Assembly: GCF_021117385.1 (NCBI RefSeq)
Contig: NZ_CP088252.1
Span: 930,001 to 994,000, forward strand
DNA length: 64,000 bases
Direction: 5' to 3'
Source of the DNA: Frateuria soli
Lineage (GTDB): Bacteria; Pseudomonadota; Gammaproteobacteria; Xanthomonadales; Rhodanobacteraceae
This document shows, piece after piece, positions 15,216-23,900 of the stretch (positions are counted from its first letter, which is position 1; every line of letters starts with the position of its first letter). The translations under genes were made by a program, and so were the position numbers. The notes under the pieces were generated by a model, which ran no database searches, had not been told where the DNA came from, and saw only the letters and a program-made list of their open reading frames with translations.

Positions 15216-15216
15216 T
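15208..15216 (+). promoter_or_regulatory. possible extended -10 promoter for ispH
   Basis: TGCGATAAT matches the extended -10 form TGnTATAAT with one mismatch, and overlaps the lspA stop codon. No convincing -35 is present. If used, the ispH leader would contain the REP at 15226-15280. Confidence 0.35.
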
Positions 15217-15225
15217 ACGGCCGTT

Positions 15226-15280
15226 GTAGGAGCGCAACCGCGCGCGACCACGGTGCCTCATGGTCGCGCTGCGCTGCTAC
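15226..15280. repeat. degenerate REP pair in the lspA-ispH gap
   Basis: The left arm GTAGGAGCGCAACCGCGCGC (from 15226) and the right arm TGGTCGCGCTGCGCTGCTAC (15261-15280) are inverted but diverged. The GTAG/CTAC ends are intact. Confidence 0.7.
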
Positions 15281-15309
15281 GGACACTCCATCACTTCTGC
15301 GAAACGCCC

Positions 15310-16272
15310 ATGGACATCCTGCTCGCCAACCCCCGTGGCTTCTGCGCCGGCGTCGATCGCGCCATCGCCATCGTCGAGCGAGCGCTGGAGTCATACGGAG
15401 CACCGATCTACGTGCGCCACGAGGTCGTGCACAACCGCTACGTGGTGGAGAAGCTGCGCGCCGATGGCGCCGTGTTCGTCGAGGAACTGCACGAGGTGCC
15501 CGACGGCGCGACCGTGATCTTCAGCGCCCACGGCGTGTCCCAGGCCGTGCGCGAGGAAGCCGGCCAGCGCGCGCTCAAGGTATTCGACGCCACCTGTCCG
15601 CTGGTCACCAAGGTGCACATGGAAGTCGCGCGCCTGGGTCGTACCGGCCGCAGCGTGGTGTTGATCGGGCATGCCGGCCATCCGGAAGTGGAGGGAACCA
15701 TGGGCCAGTGGAACCATGCCAACAGCGGCGAGATCCTGCTGGTCGAGTCGGTCGAGGACGTGGCTTCGCTGGCGCCGCGCTTCCCGCACCAGCTTTCCTA
15801 CGTCACCCAGACCACGCTCTCGGTGGACGACACCAAGGCGATCATCGCTGCGCTGCGCGAGCGTTTCCCGGATATCGAAGGGCCGCGCAAGGACGACATC
15901 TGCTACGCCACGCAGAACCGCCAGGATGCCGTGCGGCGGCTGGCCATGGCCGTCGACCTCGTTCTGGTGGTCGGTTCGGTCAACAGCTCCAACTCCAACC
16001 GCCTGCGCGAGCTGGCCGAGAAGCAGGGCGTGCGTGCCTTCCTGATCGACGGCGCCGAGCACATCGAACGCTCCTGGCTCGACGGCGTCACCCGGATCGG
16101 CCTCACCGCCGGCGCCTCGGCACCGGACAAACTGGTGCGCGACGTGATCGCGCGCCTGCAATCCTGGGGCGCTGGCGAAGTGCGTGAACTGCAGGGCGAG
16201 GCCGAAACGATCACCTTCGCGCTGCCGCGCGAGCTGCGCCTGGACGGCGGCAACGTACCCGCCAGCCTCTGA
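15310..16272 (+). CDS. ispH: 4-hydroxy-3-methylbut-2-enyl diphosphate reductase
   Basis: IspH (LytB) makes IPP and DMAPP in the last step of the MEP isoprenoid pathway. The 320-residue protein carries the three cysteines that hold the iron-sulfur cluster: Cys12 ([10 protein letters not shown]), Cys96 ([11 protein letters not shown]) and Cys198 ([11 protein letters not shown]). The active-site SNSNRLRE motif is also present. The ATG beginning [16 protein letters not shown] is the conserved start; upstream in-frame codons fall in the REP. A strong terminator follows the stop. Confidence 0.98.
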   Translation: MDILLANPRGFCAGVDRAIAIVERALESYGAPIYVRHEVVHNRYVVEKLRADGAVFVEELHEVPDGATVIFSAHGVSQAVREEAGQRALKVFDATCPLVTKVHMEVARLGRTGRSVVLIGHAGHPEVEGTMGQWNHANSGEILLVESVEDVASLAPRFPHQLSYVTQTTLSVDDTKAIIAALRERFPDIEGPRKDDICYATQNRQDAVRRLAMAVDLVLVVGSVNSSNSNRLRELAEKQGVRAFLIDGAEHIERSWLDGVTRIGLTAGASAPDKLVRDVIARLQSWGAGEVRELQGEAETITFALPRELRLDGGNVPASL

Positions 16273-16292
16273 CGCAGGCGCCGTCCGCAAAG

Positions 16293-16320
16293 AAAAAGGC
16301 CCGCTCGCGCGGGCCTTTTT
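16293..16320 (+). terminator. intrinsic terminator after ispH
   Basis: AAAAAGGCCCGC-TCGC-GCGGGCCTTTTT is a symmetrical hairpin with T and A runs, so it works on both strands. It ends transcription from ispH and from the facing tRNA-Thr gene. Confidence 0.92.
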
Positions 16321-16327
16321 CATGGAC

Positions 16328-16403
16328 TGGTGCCGGAAATAGGATTCGAACCTACGACCTACGCATTACGAATGCGCCGCTCTACCAACTGAGCTATTCC
16401 GGC
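16328..16403 (-). tRNA. tRNA-Thr, anticodon CGT, CCA encoded
   Basis: Read on the minus strand, the acceptor arms GCCGGAA and TTCCGGC pair. The D-arm is TAGCTCAGTTGGTAGAGC, the anticodon stem-loop is GCGCA-TTCGTAA-TGCGT and the T-arm is GTAGGTTCGAATCCTAT. Loop position 34-36 is CGT, which reads ACG. The discriminator is A and CCA is encoded (16328-16330). Confidence 0.95.
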
Positions 16404-16416
16404 TAAAGAGGCGGAA

Positions 16417-16445
16417 ATTCTACGGATCGACCGCGGCGCACGCAA
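16417..16445 (-). promoter_or_regulatory. promoter of tRNA-Thr
   Basis: On the minus strand TTGCGT (complement of 16440-16445) and TAGAAT (complement of 16417-16422) are separated by 17 bases. The -10 lies 13 bases before the tRNA 5' end. Confidence 0.65.
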
Positions 16446-16593
16446 GCGCGCGCGCCGTGGCAAGCTTGGGAACCGTGGTGGATGGCGGATGGATCGGAGG
16501 GGCCGCCGCCCGCTACAGTTTTTTGGGCCTCCTGCCGCTAAATGTGGAGGCGTACCGCCAGAGCTCGCCAGGGAAGGGCGCACAACGGATTCC

Positions 16594-18519
16594 TTGACCT
16601 TGCCCACATCGACAGCCAGAGCAAAACCGCTGCTGCGGGCAGTGTCGATCCTGGTCATGAGCCTGTTCCTGGGGCGGGCGCTTGCAGCGGTGCCGTCCGA
16701 CCAGGCGGCTGCCTTCGACCAGTATGCCGGCCGGCTGGAGCGCGGCGAGATCGCGCCGGACAGCCAGGCGGGCATGGACCAGGCGCTGGAACACATGAAG
16801 AGCCTGGTGCCAGCGGCGGATGCCCGGCGCGAGCTGCGCTACCGGTACATGTACTGCATCCTTGGGATGGATGCTCCGCCCGAGCAGGGCATCGCCTATG
16901 CGGCCAAGGGCATCGAGGATGCCAGGCGACTGGACTACTACCAGGCGGAAATCAACTTCCACTTCTGCCGCGGAGCGAATCAGGAGGCGCTTACCACGCC
17001 CCGCGATGCCCTCGCCGACTATGACGCCGGTATCAGCCTGGCGCGCCAACACGAAGACCAGCGGCTGCTCGCCGACGGACTGACCTGGCGCGGCAGCGTA
17101 CAGTCGTTGCTGGGCGAGCACGCCCTGGCCCTGGTGGATTTCCTCGAGGCGCAGAAGTTCTACTCCGCAAGTGGCGCGCCGGTGGAGAGTGAGCAGAACC
17201 TCTTCAACATCGCCGTCGCCTATCGCCGGCTGGGGGAGCAGGCGCAGGCACGCGAGTACCTGGACAAGCTGCTTGCGCTGGGCGAACAGCGGCACGACCG
17301 CGCGCAGCAGCTCGCTGCCCACATGGAACTCGGCTTCCTCGAAAGCGACGCAGGCAACCAACCGGTGGCAGAGCGGCATTTGCGCAGGGCGCTTGCGCTG
17401 GCGAACGCGGTCGACAGCCGCTCGCGGGGCGCGAGCATCCACCTGGGCCTTGCACAGGTCGCCAACCTGCAGGGCCGTTACCAGGAGGCGCTCGATGAAT
17501 TGGCCAGGGCCAAACCCGGTTTCGCCCGCATGGGCGACCGTTCCAATCGCGACATGGTTTTGCTGCAGACCGCCGAGGCGCATGCCGGTCTGGGCCGGCA
17601 CGGTGTAGCGGTCGACGAATACAACCAGGCGGAGACGCTGCTGCGCCAGAGCGGCAACCTGCGCTACCTGGCCGAGTTGCTCGATGCCCGCGCGCGCAGC
17701 TACCAGGCGCTCGACCATCCGGATCTCGCGGTGACGGACTTGCGCCGGCTGATGTCGGTGCACGAGGCGCTGGACCGCAAGGCGCACTCCAACAACGCCA
17801 CGCTGATGAATTACCAGTTCCAGACCGCCCGGCGCGAGCAGGAGAACCGCCGGCTGGCGGCCGACCGGGCACTGAAGGATCAGCAGCTCGAATCGCTCCA
17901 ACGCGTGCGCCACTGGCAACGCCTGGCGCTGGTGCTCGGCGGCGTGCTGATCGCGATGCTGCTGTGGCTCGCGGTGCGCCAGTTCCGTCGCTCGCGCAAG
18001 CTGCACCGCCTGGCGATGACCGACCCGCTCACTGGAATTGCGAACCGGCGCCACATCGAACAGCTGGCGCAGCGGGCGCTCGACCATGCCTGCGCCAACG
18101 GCGAGTCGCTGTGCGTGCTGGTGCTGGACGTGGATCACTTCAAGGCGGTGAACGACGCCTTCGGGCATGCCGTCGGCGACCAGGTCCTGCTGCGCGTCGC
18201 GCAAGCATGCAAGCAGGCGTTGCGCCGCTTCGACATGGTGGGGCGCCTGGGTGGCGAGGAGTTCCTGGTGGTGTTGCCCGATACCACGCTGGAGGTGGCC
18301 CTGCAGATCGCCGAGCGCCTGCGCCGGAAAGTGGAGTCGCTGCCGCTCGCCAATCTCGCCCCTGGCCTGCACATCACCGCCAGCGTGGGGGCCGCCCTGG
18401 CGGACCACGACGCCGACGACCTCGCCGAGCTGGTCCGGCGCGCGGACAACGCGATGTACCGCGCCAAGGATGCCGGACGCAACCGCGTGGAAGTCGGCAG
18501 CAGGCTCCAGGTGATGTGA
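16594..18519 (+). CDS. TPR-domain membrane diguanylate cyclase (GGDEF)
   Basis: It makes c-di-GMP from two GTP. A signal or anchor segment (LLRAVSILVMSLFLGRALA) is followed by a long periplasmic region with tetratricopeptide-like helices (about residues 50-420), a helical linker, one membrane helix near 443-463 (LALVLGGVLIAMLLWLAV) and a cytoplasmic GGDEF domain. The active site is GGEEF at 553-557, and an RRFD inhibitory site lies five residues before it, so product inhibition is expected. The start is uncertain: TTG at 16594 gives a sensible signal sequence, while ATG at 16489 would add 35 residues and ATG at 16657 is also possible. It sits directly upstream of the minor pilin operon. Confidence 0.88.
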   Translation: MTLPTSTARAKPLLRAVSILVMSLFLGRALAAVPSDQAAAFDQYAGRLERGEIAPDSQAGMDQALEHMKSLVPAADARRELRYRYMYCILGMDAPPEQGIAYAAKGIEDARRLDYYQAEINFHFCRGANQEALTTPRDALADYDAGISLARQHEDQRLLADGLTWRGSVQSLLGEHALALVDFLEAQKFYSASGAPVESEQNLFNIAVAYRRLGEQAQAREYLDKLLALGEQRHDRAQQLAAHMELGFLESDAGNQPVAERHLRRALALANAVDSRSRGASIHLGLAQVANLQGRYQEALDELARAKPGFARMGDRSNRDMVLLQTAEAHAGLGRHGVAVDEYNQAETLLRQSGNLRYLAELLDARARSYQALDHPDLAVTDLRRLMSVHEALDRKAHSNNATLMNYQFQTARREQENRRLAADRALKDQQLESLQRVRHWQRLALVLGGVLIAMLLWLAVRQFRRSRKLHRLAMTDPLTGIANRRHIEQLAQRALDHACANGESLCVLVLDVDHFKAVNDAFGHAVGDQVLLRVAQACKQALRRFDMVGRLGGEEFLVVLPDTTLEVALQIAERLRRKVESLPLANLAPGLHITASVGAALADHDADDLAELVRRADNAMYRAKDAGRNRVEVGSRLQVM

Positions 18520-18595
18520 CGCAGGCCACATCCGGCGTCGTGCCGGATGCCGCTTGTCGGAAAAATCCTGCCTTTCGTCCCCCGGGGTCTGGCGC

Positions 18596-18611
18596 CGGAC
18601 GCCTGGTTGCC
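18596..18611 (+). promoter_or_regulatory. weak candidate sigma-54 promoter before pilV
   Basis: GG at 18597-18598 and TTGC at 18607-18610 have the GG-N10-GC spacing of sigma-54 promoters, and the pilV ATG is 38 bases downstream. The -24 half (CGGACGC) matches only the invariant GG well, so this is tentative. Confidence 0.25.
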
Positions 18612-18647
18612 TATGCTGGGATAGGCGTGATCCGGAAGGGGGCTGGA

Positions 18648-19148
18648 ATGAAACGTTACGCGCGCAGCCAGCGCGGCGTGTCGCTGATCGAGGTGATGGT
18701 CGCGATCGTCGTGTTCGGTATTGGCATGCTTGGACTGGCACTGTTGCAGACCAAGGGCGCCCAGTTCACCAAGGAATCGAGTTCGCGCACCAACGCGATC
18801 ATCCAGGCGCGCAGCCTGGCCGACGCCATGCGCGCCAACCCGCAGGGCGTCGATCCGGCGGACGGCAGCAGCAGCTACTACATCTACGATGGCACCGTCG
18901 CCCCCGACCCCGCCGCATGCGCGAGCAACCCGCCGTGTGCCCAGGCCAAGAGGGACCTGCGGGACTGGCTGGACCACCTGAAGAACAGCACGATCGCCGC
19001 GCAGGGCGTGCCTGCCGGCAAGGTGCAGCGTGACGCCGGACTGGGGACCTTCACCATCACGGTGTCCTGGAATGGCCTGGACCTCAATGGCGACAAGGAG
19101 CTGACTGCCGCCGACAACGGCACCTACAGCTTCAGCATGCTGCCATGA
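18648..19148 (+). CDS. pilV: type IV pilus minor pilin PilV
   Basis: A 166-residue type IV prepilin-like protein. The leader MKRYARSQRG ends at the PilD cleavage site G/VSLIE, with Glu at +5, then a hydrophobic helix VMVAIVVFGIGMLGLALLQ typical of PilV. It would join the initiation and tip complex with PilW, PilX and PilE that primes pilus assembly and carries PilY1. It is the first gene of the operon, and its TGA overlaps the pilW ATG. The ATG at 18648 has GGAAGGGGGC just upstream. Confidence 0.9.
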   Translation: MKRYARSQRGVSLIEVMVAIVVFGIGMLGLALLQTKGAQFTKESSSRTNAIIQARSLADAMRANPQGVDPADGSSSYYIYDGTVAPDPAACASNPPCAQAKRDLRDWLDHLKNSTIAAQGVPAGKVQRDAGLGTFTITVSWNGLDLNGDKELTAADNGTYSFSMLP

Positions 19149-20230
19149 GGACGCCACGTATGGGATCCCGCCGAGCCGCTGGCTTCTCGCTGGTTGAAAT
19201 GATGATCGCCATGGTGCTGGGCCTGATCGTGGTCGCCGGCCTGATCCAGGTGTTGCTGGCCAATCGCAAGTCCTACCAGTTGCAGCAGGGCACGAACATC
19301 CTGCAGCAGAACATGCGCTTCGCGTCCGACCGCATCGGCTGGTCACTGCGCATGGCCGACTTCTGGGGCGGCAATGCTGGCGGCGTGGTGACCGGCTCCC
19401 CTGCGGTAACCGCCCGCGGCGATTGCAAGGCGGACTGGATCCTCAATACCCGCGAAGGTGTCTTCGGCTACGAGGGAGGCGCCACGTTTCCGCTGTCAGG
19501 GTGCGTGAACGACAAGGACTACGTGAAGGGCTCGGACGTACTGGTCACGCGCTACGTGGACGCCGGTGGCATGGACCCTGCCGCCAGCTCCACCATCAGC
19601 GCCGCGCCCAAGCAGGTGTACCTGGTGTCGGCGATCGGGCAGCAGGCCGCACTGTTCCTGGGCAGCGATTCGGTGCCGACCACCCCGCCTGCATCCGCGA
19701 TCGGCCGCTACGTGTATGCCTACCGTCTGGACATGTATTACCTGCGGCCCTGCAGCAATCCTGCCGGCGGATCGGACACATCCCACTGCGACGCGTCCGA
19801 TGACGATGGCAGCCCGGTCCCCACGCTCATGCGCATGCGCCTGGACAGCACCGGCAACCTTACTGAAGAGCCGCTGGTGGAGGGCATCGAGCAGTTGCAG
19901 TTCCGTTATGGCATCACCACGGACGTCAACCAACTGGTGCCGGCCAACTACAAGAATGCCAGTGCCGTCGCCGCCGACGAATGGGCGCGCGTGATCACCG
20001 TCAACGTCGGCCTGGTGGCCGTGTCGCAACAGCGCGATGTATCGATGCCGCACACCGGTACGTTCAGCGTCGGCAACTGCACGTACGTCATCGGCACCGC
20101 AACCACGACCACTACCGGCTGCGCCAGCTTCTCCGTCGCCGGCAGCCAGCCCTGGCAATTCGCCCGCACCCCGCTGACCCAGGTGGTGCAATTGCGCAAC
20201 CGCATCCGCATGCTGGTGGCAACCCGATGA
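19145..20230 (+). CDS. pilW: type IV pilus minor pilin PilW
   Basis: A 361-residue prepilin-like protein with the cleavage site AAG/FSLVE, Glu at +5 and the hydrophobic helix MMIAMVLGLIVVAGLIQVLL. PilW is the largest of the minor pilins, as here. It starts in an ATGA overlap with pilV and ends in an ATGA overlap with pilX, so the three are translationally coupled. Cysteine pairs such as GDCKADW and SGCVND suggest disulfides in the globular domain. Confidence 0.9.
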   Translation: MRTPRMGSRRAAGFSLVEMMIAMVLGLIVVAGLIQVLLANRKSYQLQQGTNILQQNMRFASDRIGWSLRMADFWGGNAGGVVTGSPAVTARGDCKADWILNTREGVFGYEGGATFPLSGCVNDKDYVKGSDVLVTRYVDAGGMDPAASSTISAAPKQVYLVSAIGQQAALFLGSDSVPTTPPASAIGRYVYAYRLDMYYLRPCSNPAGGSDTSHCDASDDDGSPVPTLMRMRLDSTGNLTEEPLVEGIEQLQFRYGITTDVNQLVPANYKNASAVAADEWARVITVNVGLVAVSQQRDVSMPHTGTFSVGNCTYVIGTATTTTTGCASFSVAGSQPWQFARTPLTQVVQLRNRIRMLVATR

Positions 20231-20904
20231 ACATCTCCGCGACACGTTCACGCCAGCGCGGCATCGCGCTCTTCGTAGGCCTCGTATTCCTGGTTGTGCT
20301 ATCGCTGGTGGCGGTCATCGCCATGCGCGGCACGCTGATGGAAATGCGCCTGGTCACCAACGTTGCCAATCACCAGCGGGCTTTCGAGACATCCGAGACC
20401 CTGCGCTCGGTGCCGATCGCGCTGTTCGACGAACACGTCTTCCAGCGGGGCTGGCCCAAAGATCTCGGAGGCTCGCTGCCGAACGACGACTTCGACTTCG
20501 GCCTCACCGACGACATGTTGACCGTGGTCAAGGATGGCCTGCAGGAGAATTGCGCCGGCGACGTCGATCTCTTCTACGGCAACCTGGAACCGGCCTGCGG
20601 CACCCTGCCGGAGGAAAAGCGCTACGACAGCAGCACCTGGCATCCGGACGCGATCCTGTCCATGTGCGACGTGACCAGCAGCGGTTGCTCGCGCAACGTA
20701 TCGGCCACCATATCGATCATCCCGGATGGCACGGTGCTAGCCGAAGGTTCCGGCGGAGCCCAGGCGGCCGGCTACCGCGGCATTGGCGGTGGCGCCGCGG
20801 CGGGCGGCGGCAGCATGTATTTCGAAGTGATGAGTGTTGGCACCGTACCGGGCGACGGCCGTGCCGTCACCATGGCCCAGTACCGCCAATCGATCCGCAA
20901 CTGA
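20227..20904 (+). CDS. pilX: type IV pilus minor pilin PilX
   Basis: A 225-residue protein with a PilX-type N-terminus: RSRQRG then IALFVGLVFLVVLSLVAVIAMRG. The residue at +5 after the glycine is Val, not Glu; the GspK tip pseudopilin of type II secretion also lacks Glu5, which fits a tip position. The middle region is rich in Cys (ENCAGD, EPACGT, SMCDVTSSGCS). A glycine-rich stretch GIGGGAAAGGGS precedes the last strand. It is ATGA-coupled to pilW and 12 bases before pilY1. Confidence 0.87.
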   Translation: MNISATRSRQRGIALFVGLVFLVVLSLVAVIAMRGTLMEMRLVTNVANHQRAFETSETLRSVPIALFDEHVFQRGWPKDLGGSLPNDDFDFGLTDDMLTVVKDGLQENCAGDVDLFYGNLEPACGTLPEEKRYDSSTWHPDAILSMCDVTSSGCSRNVSATISIIPDGTVLAEGSGGAQAAGYRGIGGGAAAGGGSMYFEVMSVGTVPGDGRAVTMAQYRQSIRN

Positions 20905-20916
20905 GCGGGCAGGGGA

Positions 20917-23900
20917 ATGAACATGGAATTTGGCAAGGCGTTTTCCAACGTTGCCGGGCTGGCTCTGCTGACGCTGGTATCCGGTGTCTCCTACCTGCCG
21001 CCCGCGCATGCGACCACGACGTCGGGCATAGGCCTCGATGCGCCCATTTCGATCACCAGCGATGGCAGCAAAGCCACGGCGGACAACTACACCGCCTATC
21101 CGCTGCTCAACGTGGGCTCGGTACCCCCACTGGTCATGCTGGTGATGTCGCGTGACGAGCAGCTGTACATCAAGGCATACACCGACTACACCGATCTCAA
21201 TGGCGACGGTGTCGTCGACACCACCTATCAGGACGGATTCGATTACTCCGGTTACTTCGACGCGAACCTGTGTTACGGCTACAGCAGCGGGCAGTTCGTG
21301 GCCGGCGCCGCCGCGACTGACGACAACGGCAACTCCAAGGCGCACGAGTGCGACGGAACGAAGTGGAGCGGCAACTTCCTGAACTGGGCCGCGATGAGCC
21401 GTATCGACGTGTTGCGGCTGGTGCTCTACGGCGGGAATCGTTCCACCGATACCAAGGACACGACGGTACTCGAACGCTCCTATATCCCGAGCGACCTGCA
21501 CGCCTGGTCCAAGGTCTATCTGGGCAGCGACGTCAACAAGTTCACCCCCTTCACCACCACCAGCACGGGTGGAAAGGGCCTGTCGATGTGCAACGTGTCG
21601 CCTACGACCACTGGGGGCCCGGAACTGAGGGTGGCAAAGGGCTCCTATACGGAGTGGGCATCGACTGCACGCGAACAGTGCCGTTGGCGCGACGACATTA
21701 CGGAGTCGGGCAGCGACATCAACAGGTCCGATTCTCCGCAGAAGAGCGACGGTCTGGGCAACTCGGTCTACACCGTGCGCGTGCTTGCCTGCAATTCGTC
21801 CGACTATCGCGAGAAGTTCTGCCGCAAGTACACCGAAAAACTTTCTGACGGTACGTCGACCGACCACTGGAAGCCCGCCGGGTTGCTGCAGCGCTATGGC
21901 GAGAACGGCTCCATGCGCTTCGGCCTGGTTACCGGCACCTACAGCAAGCCCCGTGCGGGCGGCGTGCTGCGCCGCAATATCGGCAAGTTCGCCGGCAACA
22001 CCGGCTCCGGCTGCGTCTATGACCCGGCCAAGGGCCAGGTCGACGAGGTCAACCTGCAGACCGGCCAGTTCTGCAACGTCGTCGCGGGCAGGGAAGGCAT
22101 CGTCAATACCCTGAGCCGCTTCCGCCTGACATCATGGAATCCGGACAACGACAACTACGACGATTGCAACAATTACGGCATCCTGCAGCGCGGCTCCGCA
22201 GGGACCAGGCACCTGAACGATCCGGGCCCCTCCGGCACCAATGCGTACGATTGCAAGGATTCGGGCAACCCGCTCGCGGAAATGTATGCCGAGGCGCTGC
22301 GCTACATCGGCGGCGAAAGCGCACCCACCACGCTGTTCAACGTGAGTGATGCATCGATCAATGGAGTTGCGGGACTGCCGCTGGCGAGCTGGAAGGATCC
22401 CTACAGAAAGCCCGAGGACGGCGGCAACCCGTACTGCGCCAACTGCAGCATCATCGTCATCACCACCGGCCTGAATTCCTTCGACAGCGACCAGATTCCG
22501 AATGTCGCGGCGTTGCCCGTCCAGGCGAATGCAGCGACCACTCTGGTCGGCGCCAACGAAAACCTGGCCGGCGCCAAGACCAGCGGTGCACCGCCCAAGT
22601 ACCTGGTCGGCCGCTATGGCGCGCTGGACGGCACCACGTACCAGGATGTCTGCACGCCCTACGAGATCGATGACCTCGCCTTGGCACACGGCATCTGCCC
22701 GGACGTGCCCTCGCTCGAGGGTGGCTACCAGATGGCGGGCCTGGCCTATCAGGCCTGGACCAACGACATGCGCAAGGACAAGACCGGGACTCAGAAGGTG
22801 CAGACCTATGCGATCGCCCTGGCCGAGTCGCTGCCGAGCTTCACCATCCCGGTGTGCGAGACCGGCAACGACATAACCAGTTGTCCGGTCGACTTCATCA
22901 CCATCACGCCGGCGTGCCAGGCCAACAATACCGGCTCGGCCGCGTTGGACAGCACGACGGGCTGGCGCAGTTGCTATCTGGGCAATCTGACCGTGGGTCC
23001 GAAGACGTCGACGACGCAGAAGGACTCGAAGGGCAATTTCAAGGTCTACGGCCTGCCCTCGCTGGACGTGACCTACAATGGCCAGCGTCGCCCCGTGCGC
23101 GGCAGTTTCACCATTACCTGGGAAGATTCGCAGTGGGGCAACGACCACGACAACGACGTAGTGGAGATGCTGAGTTTCTGCGTGGGCTCCTACTGCTCGT
23201 ACGACGGAAACAATGACGGCTACGACGACATCTGCGTAGACACGCTCGATTCCGATATCTGCAAGAACGGCAAGGTCAACACCAGCAACGGGCAGTTCCT
23301 GGTGACCAGGGTGCAGGCGCTTTCGGCCTATGCGGGCAACGCCTTGCGCATCGGCTACACCATGGCCGGTGCGGACAATTCCACCGGGCAGGCTGCGAAG
23401 TTCACGGTGTTGCGGCCAGGCGACACGAACGGCAGCCTCCTGTACGGCAGCAAGGGCGATGCCGACAGCTGGAGCCGTCCGTCCGCGGACAAGCTGAGCA
23501 CCGGTCCGTCCGAGCAGCTGCCACTGCCCAATCCACTGTTCTATGCAGCCAAGTACGGCGGCTTCGCGGACCAGAACAAGGACAACAAGCCGGACCGGCA
23601 GGATTCGGCCGAGTGGGACGCGATCGTCAACGACTCGGGCGCCAATGGCCAGGACGGGCTGCCGGACAACTACTTCATGGTCCGCAACCCGGCCCAGTTG
23701 CAAGAACGGCTCGCTTACATGTTTGAAGCGATCCTCAAGCGCGCCGGTTCCGGTACGGCCGCCGCGGTGGTGGCCAACAGTGCCAAGGGCGTGGGTCTGG
23801 TCTACCAGGCGCTCTACCAGGCCGAACGCAAGGATTCGAGCGATCGCGCGGCAGCCTGGAGCGGCACGCTCAACGGTCTGTGGACCGACAGCTTTGGACA

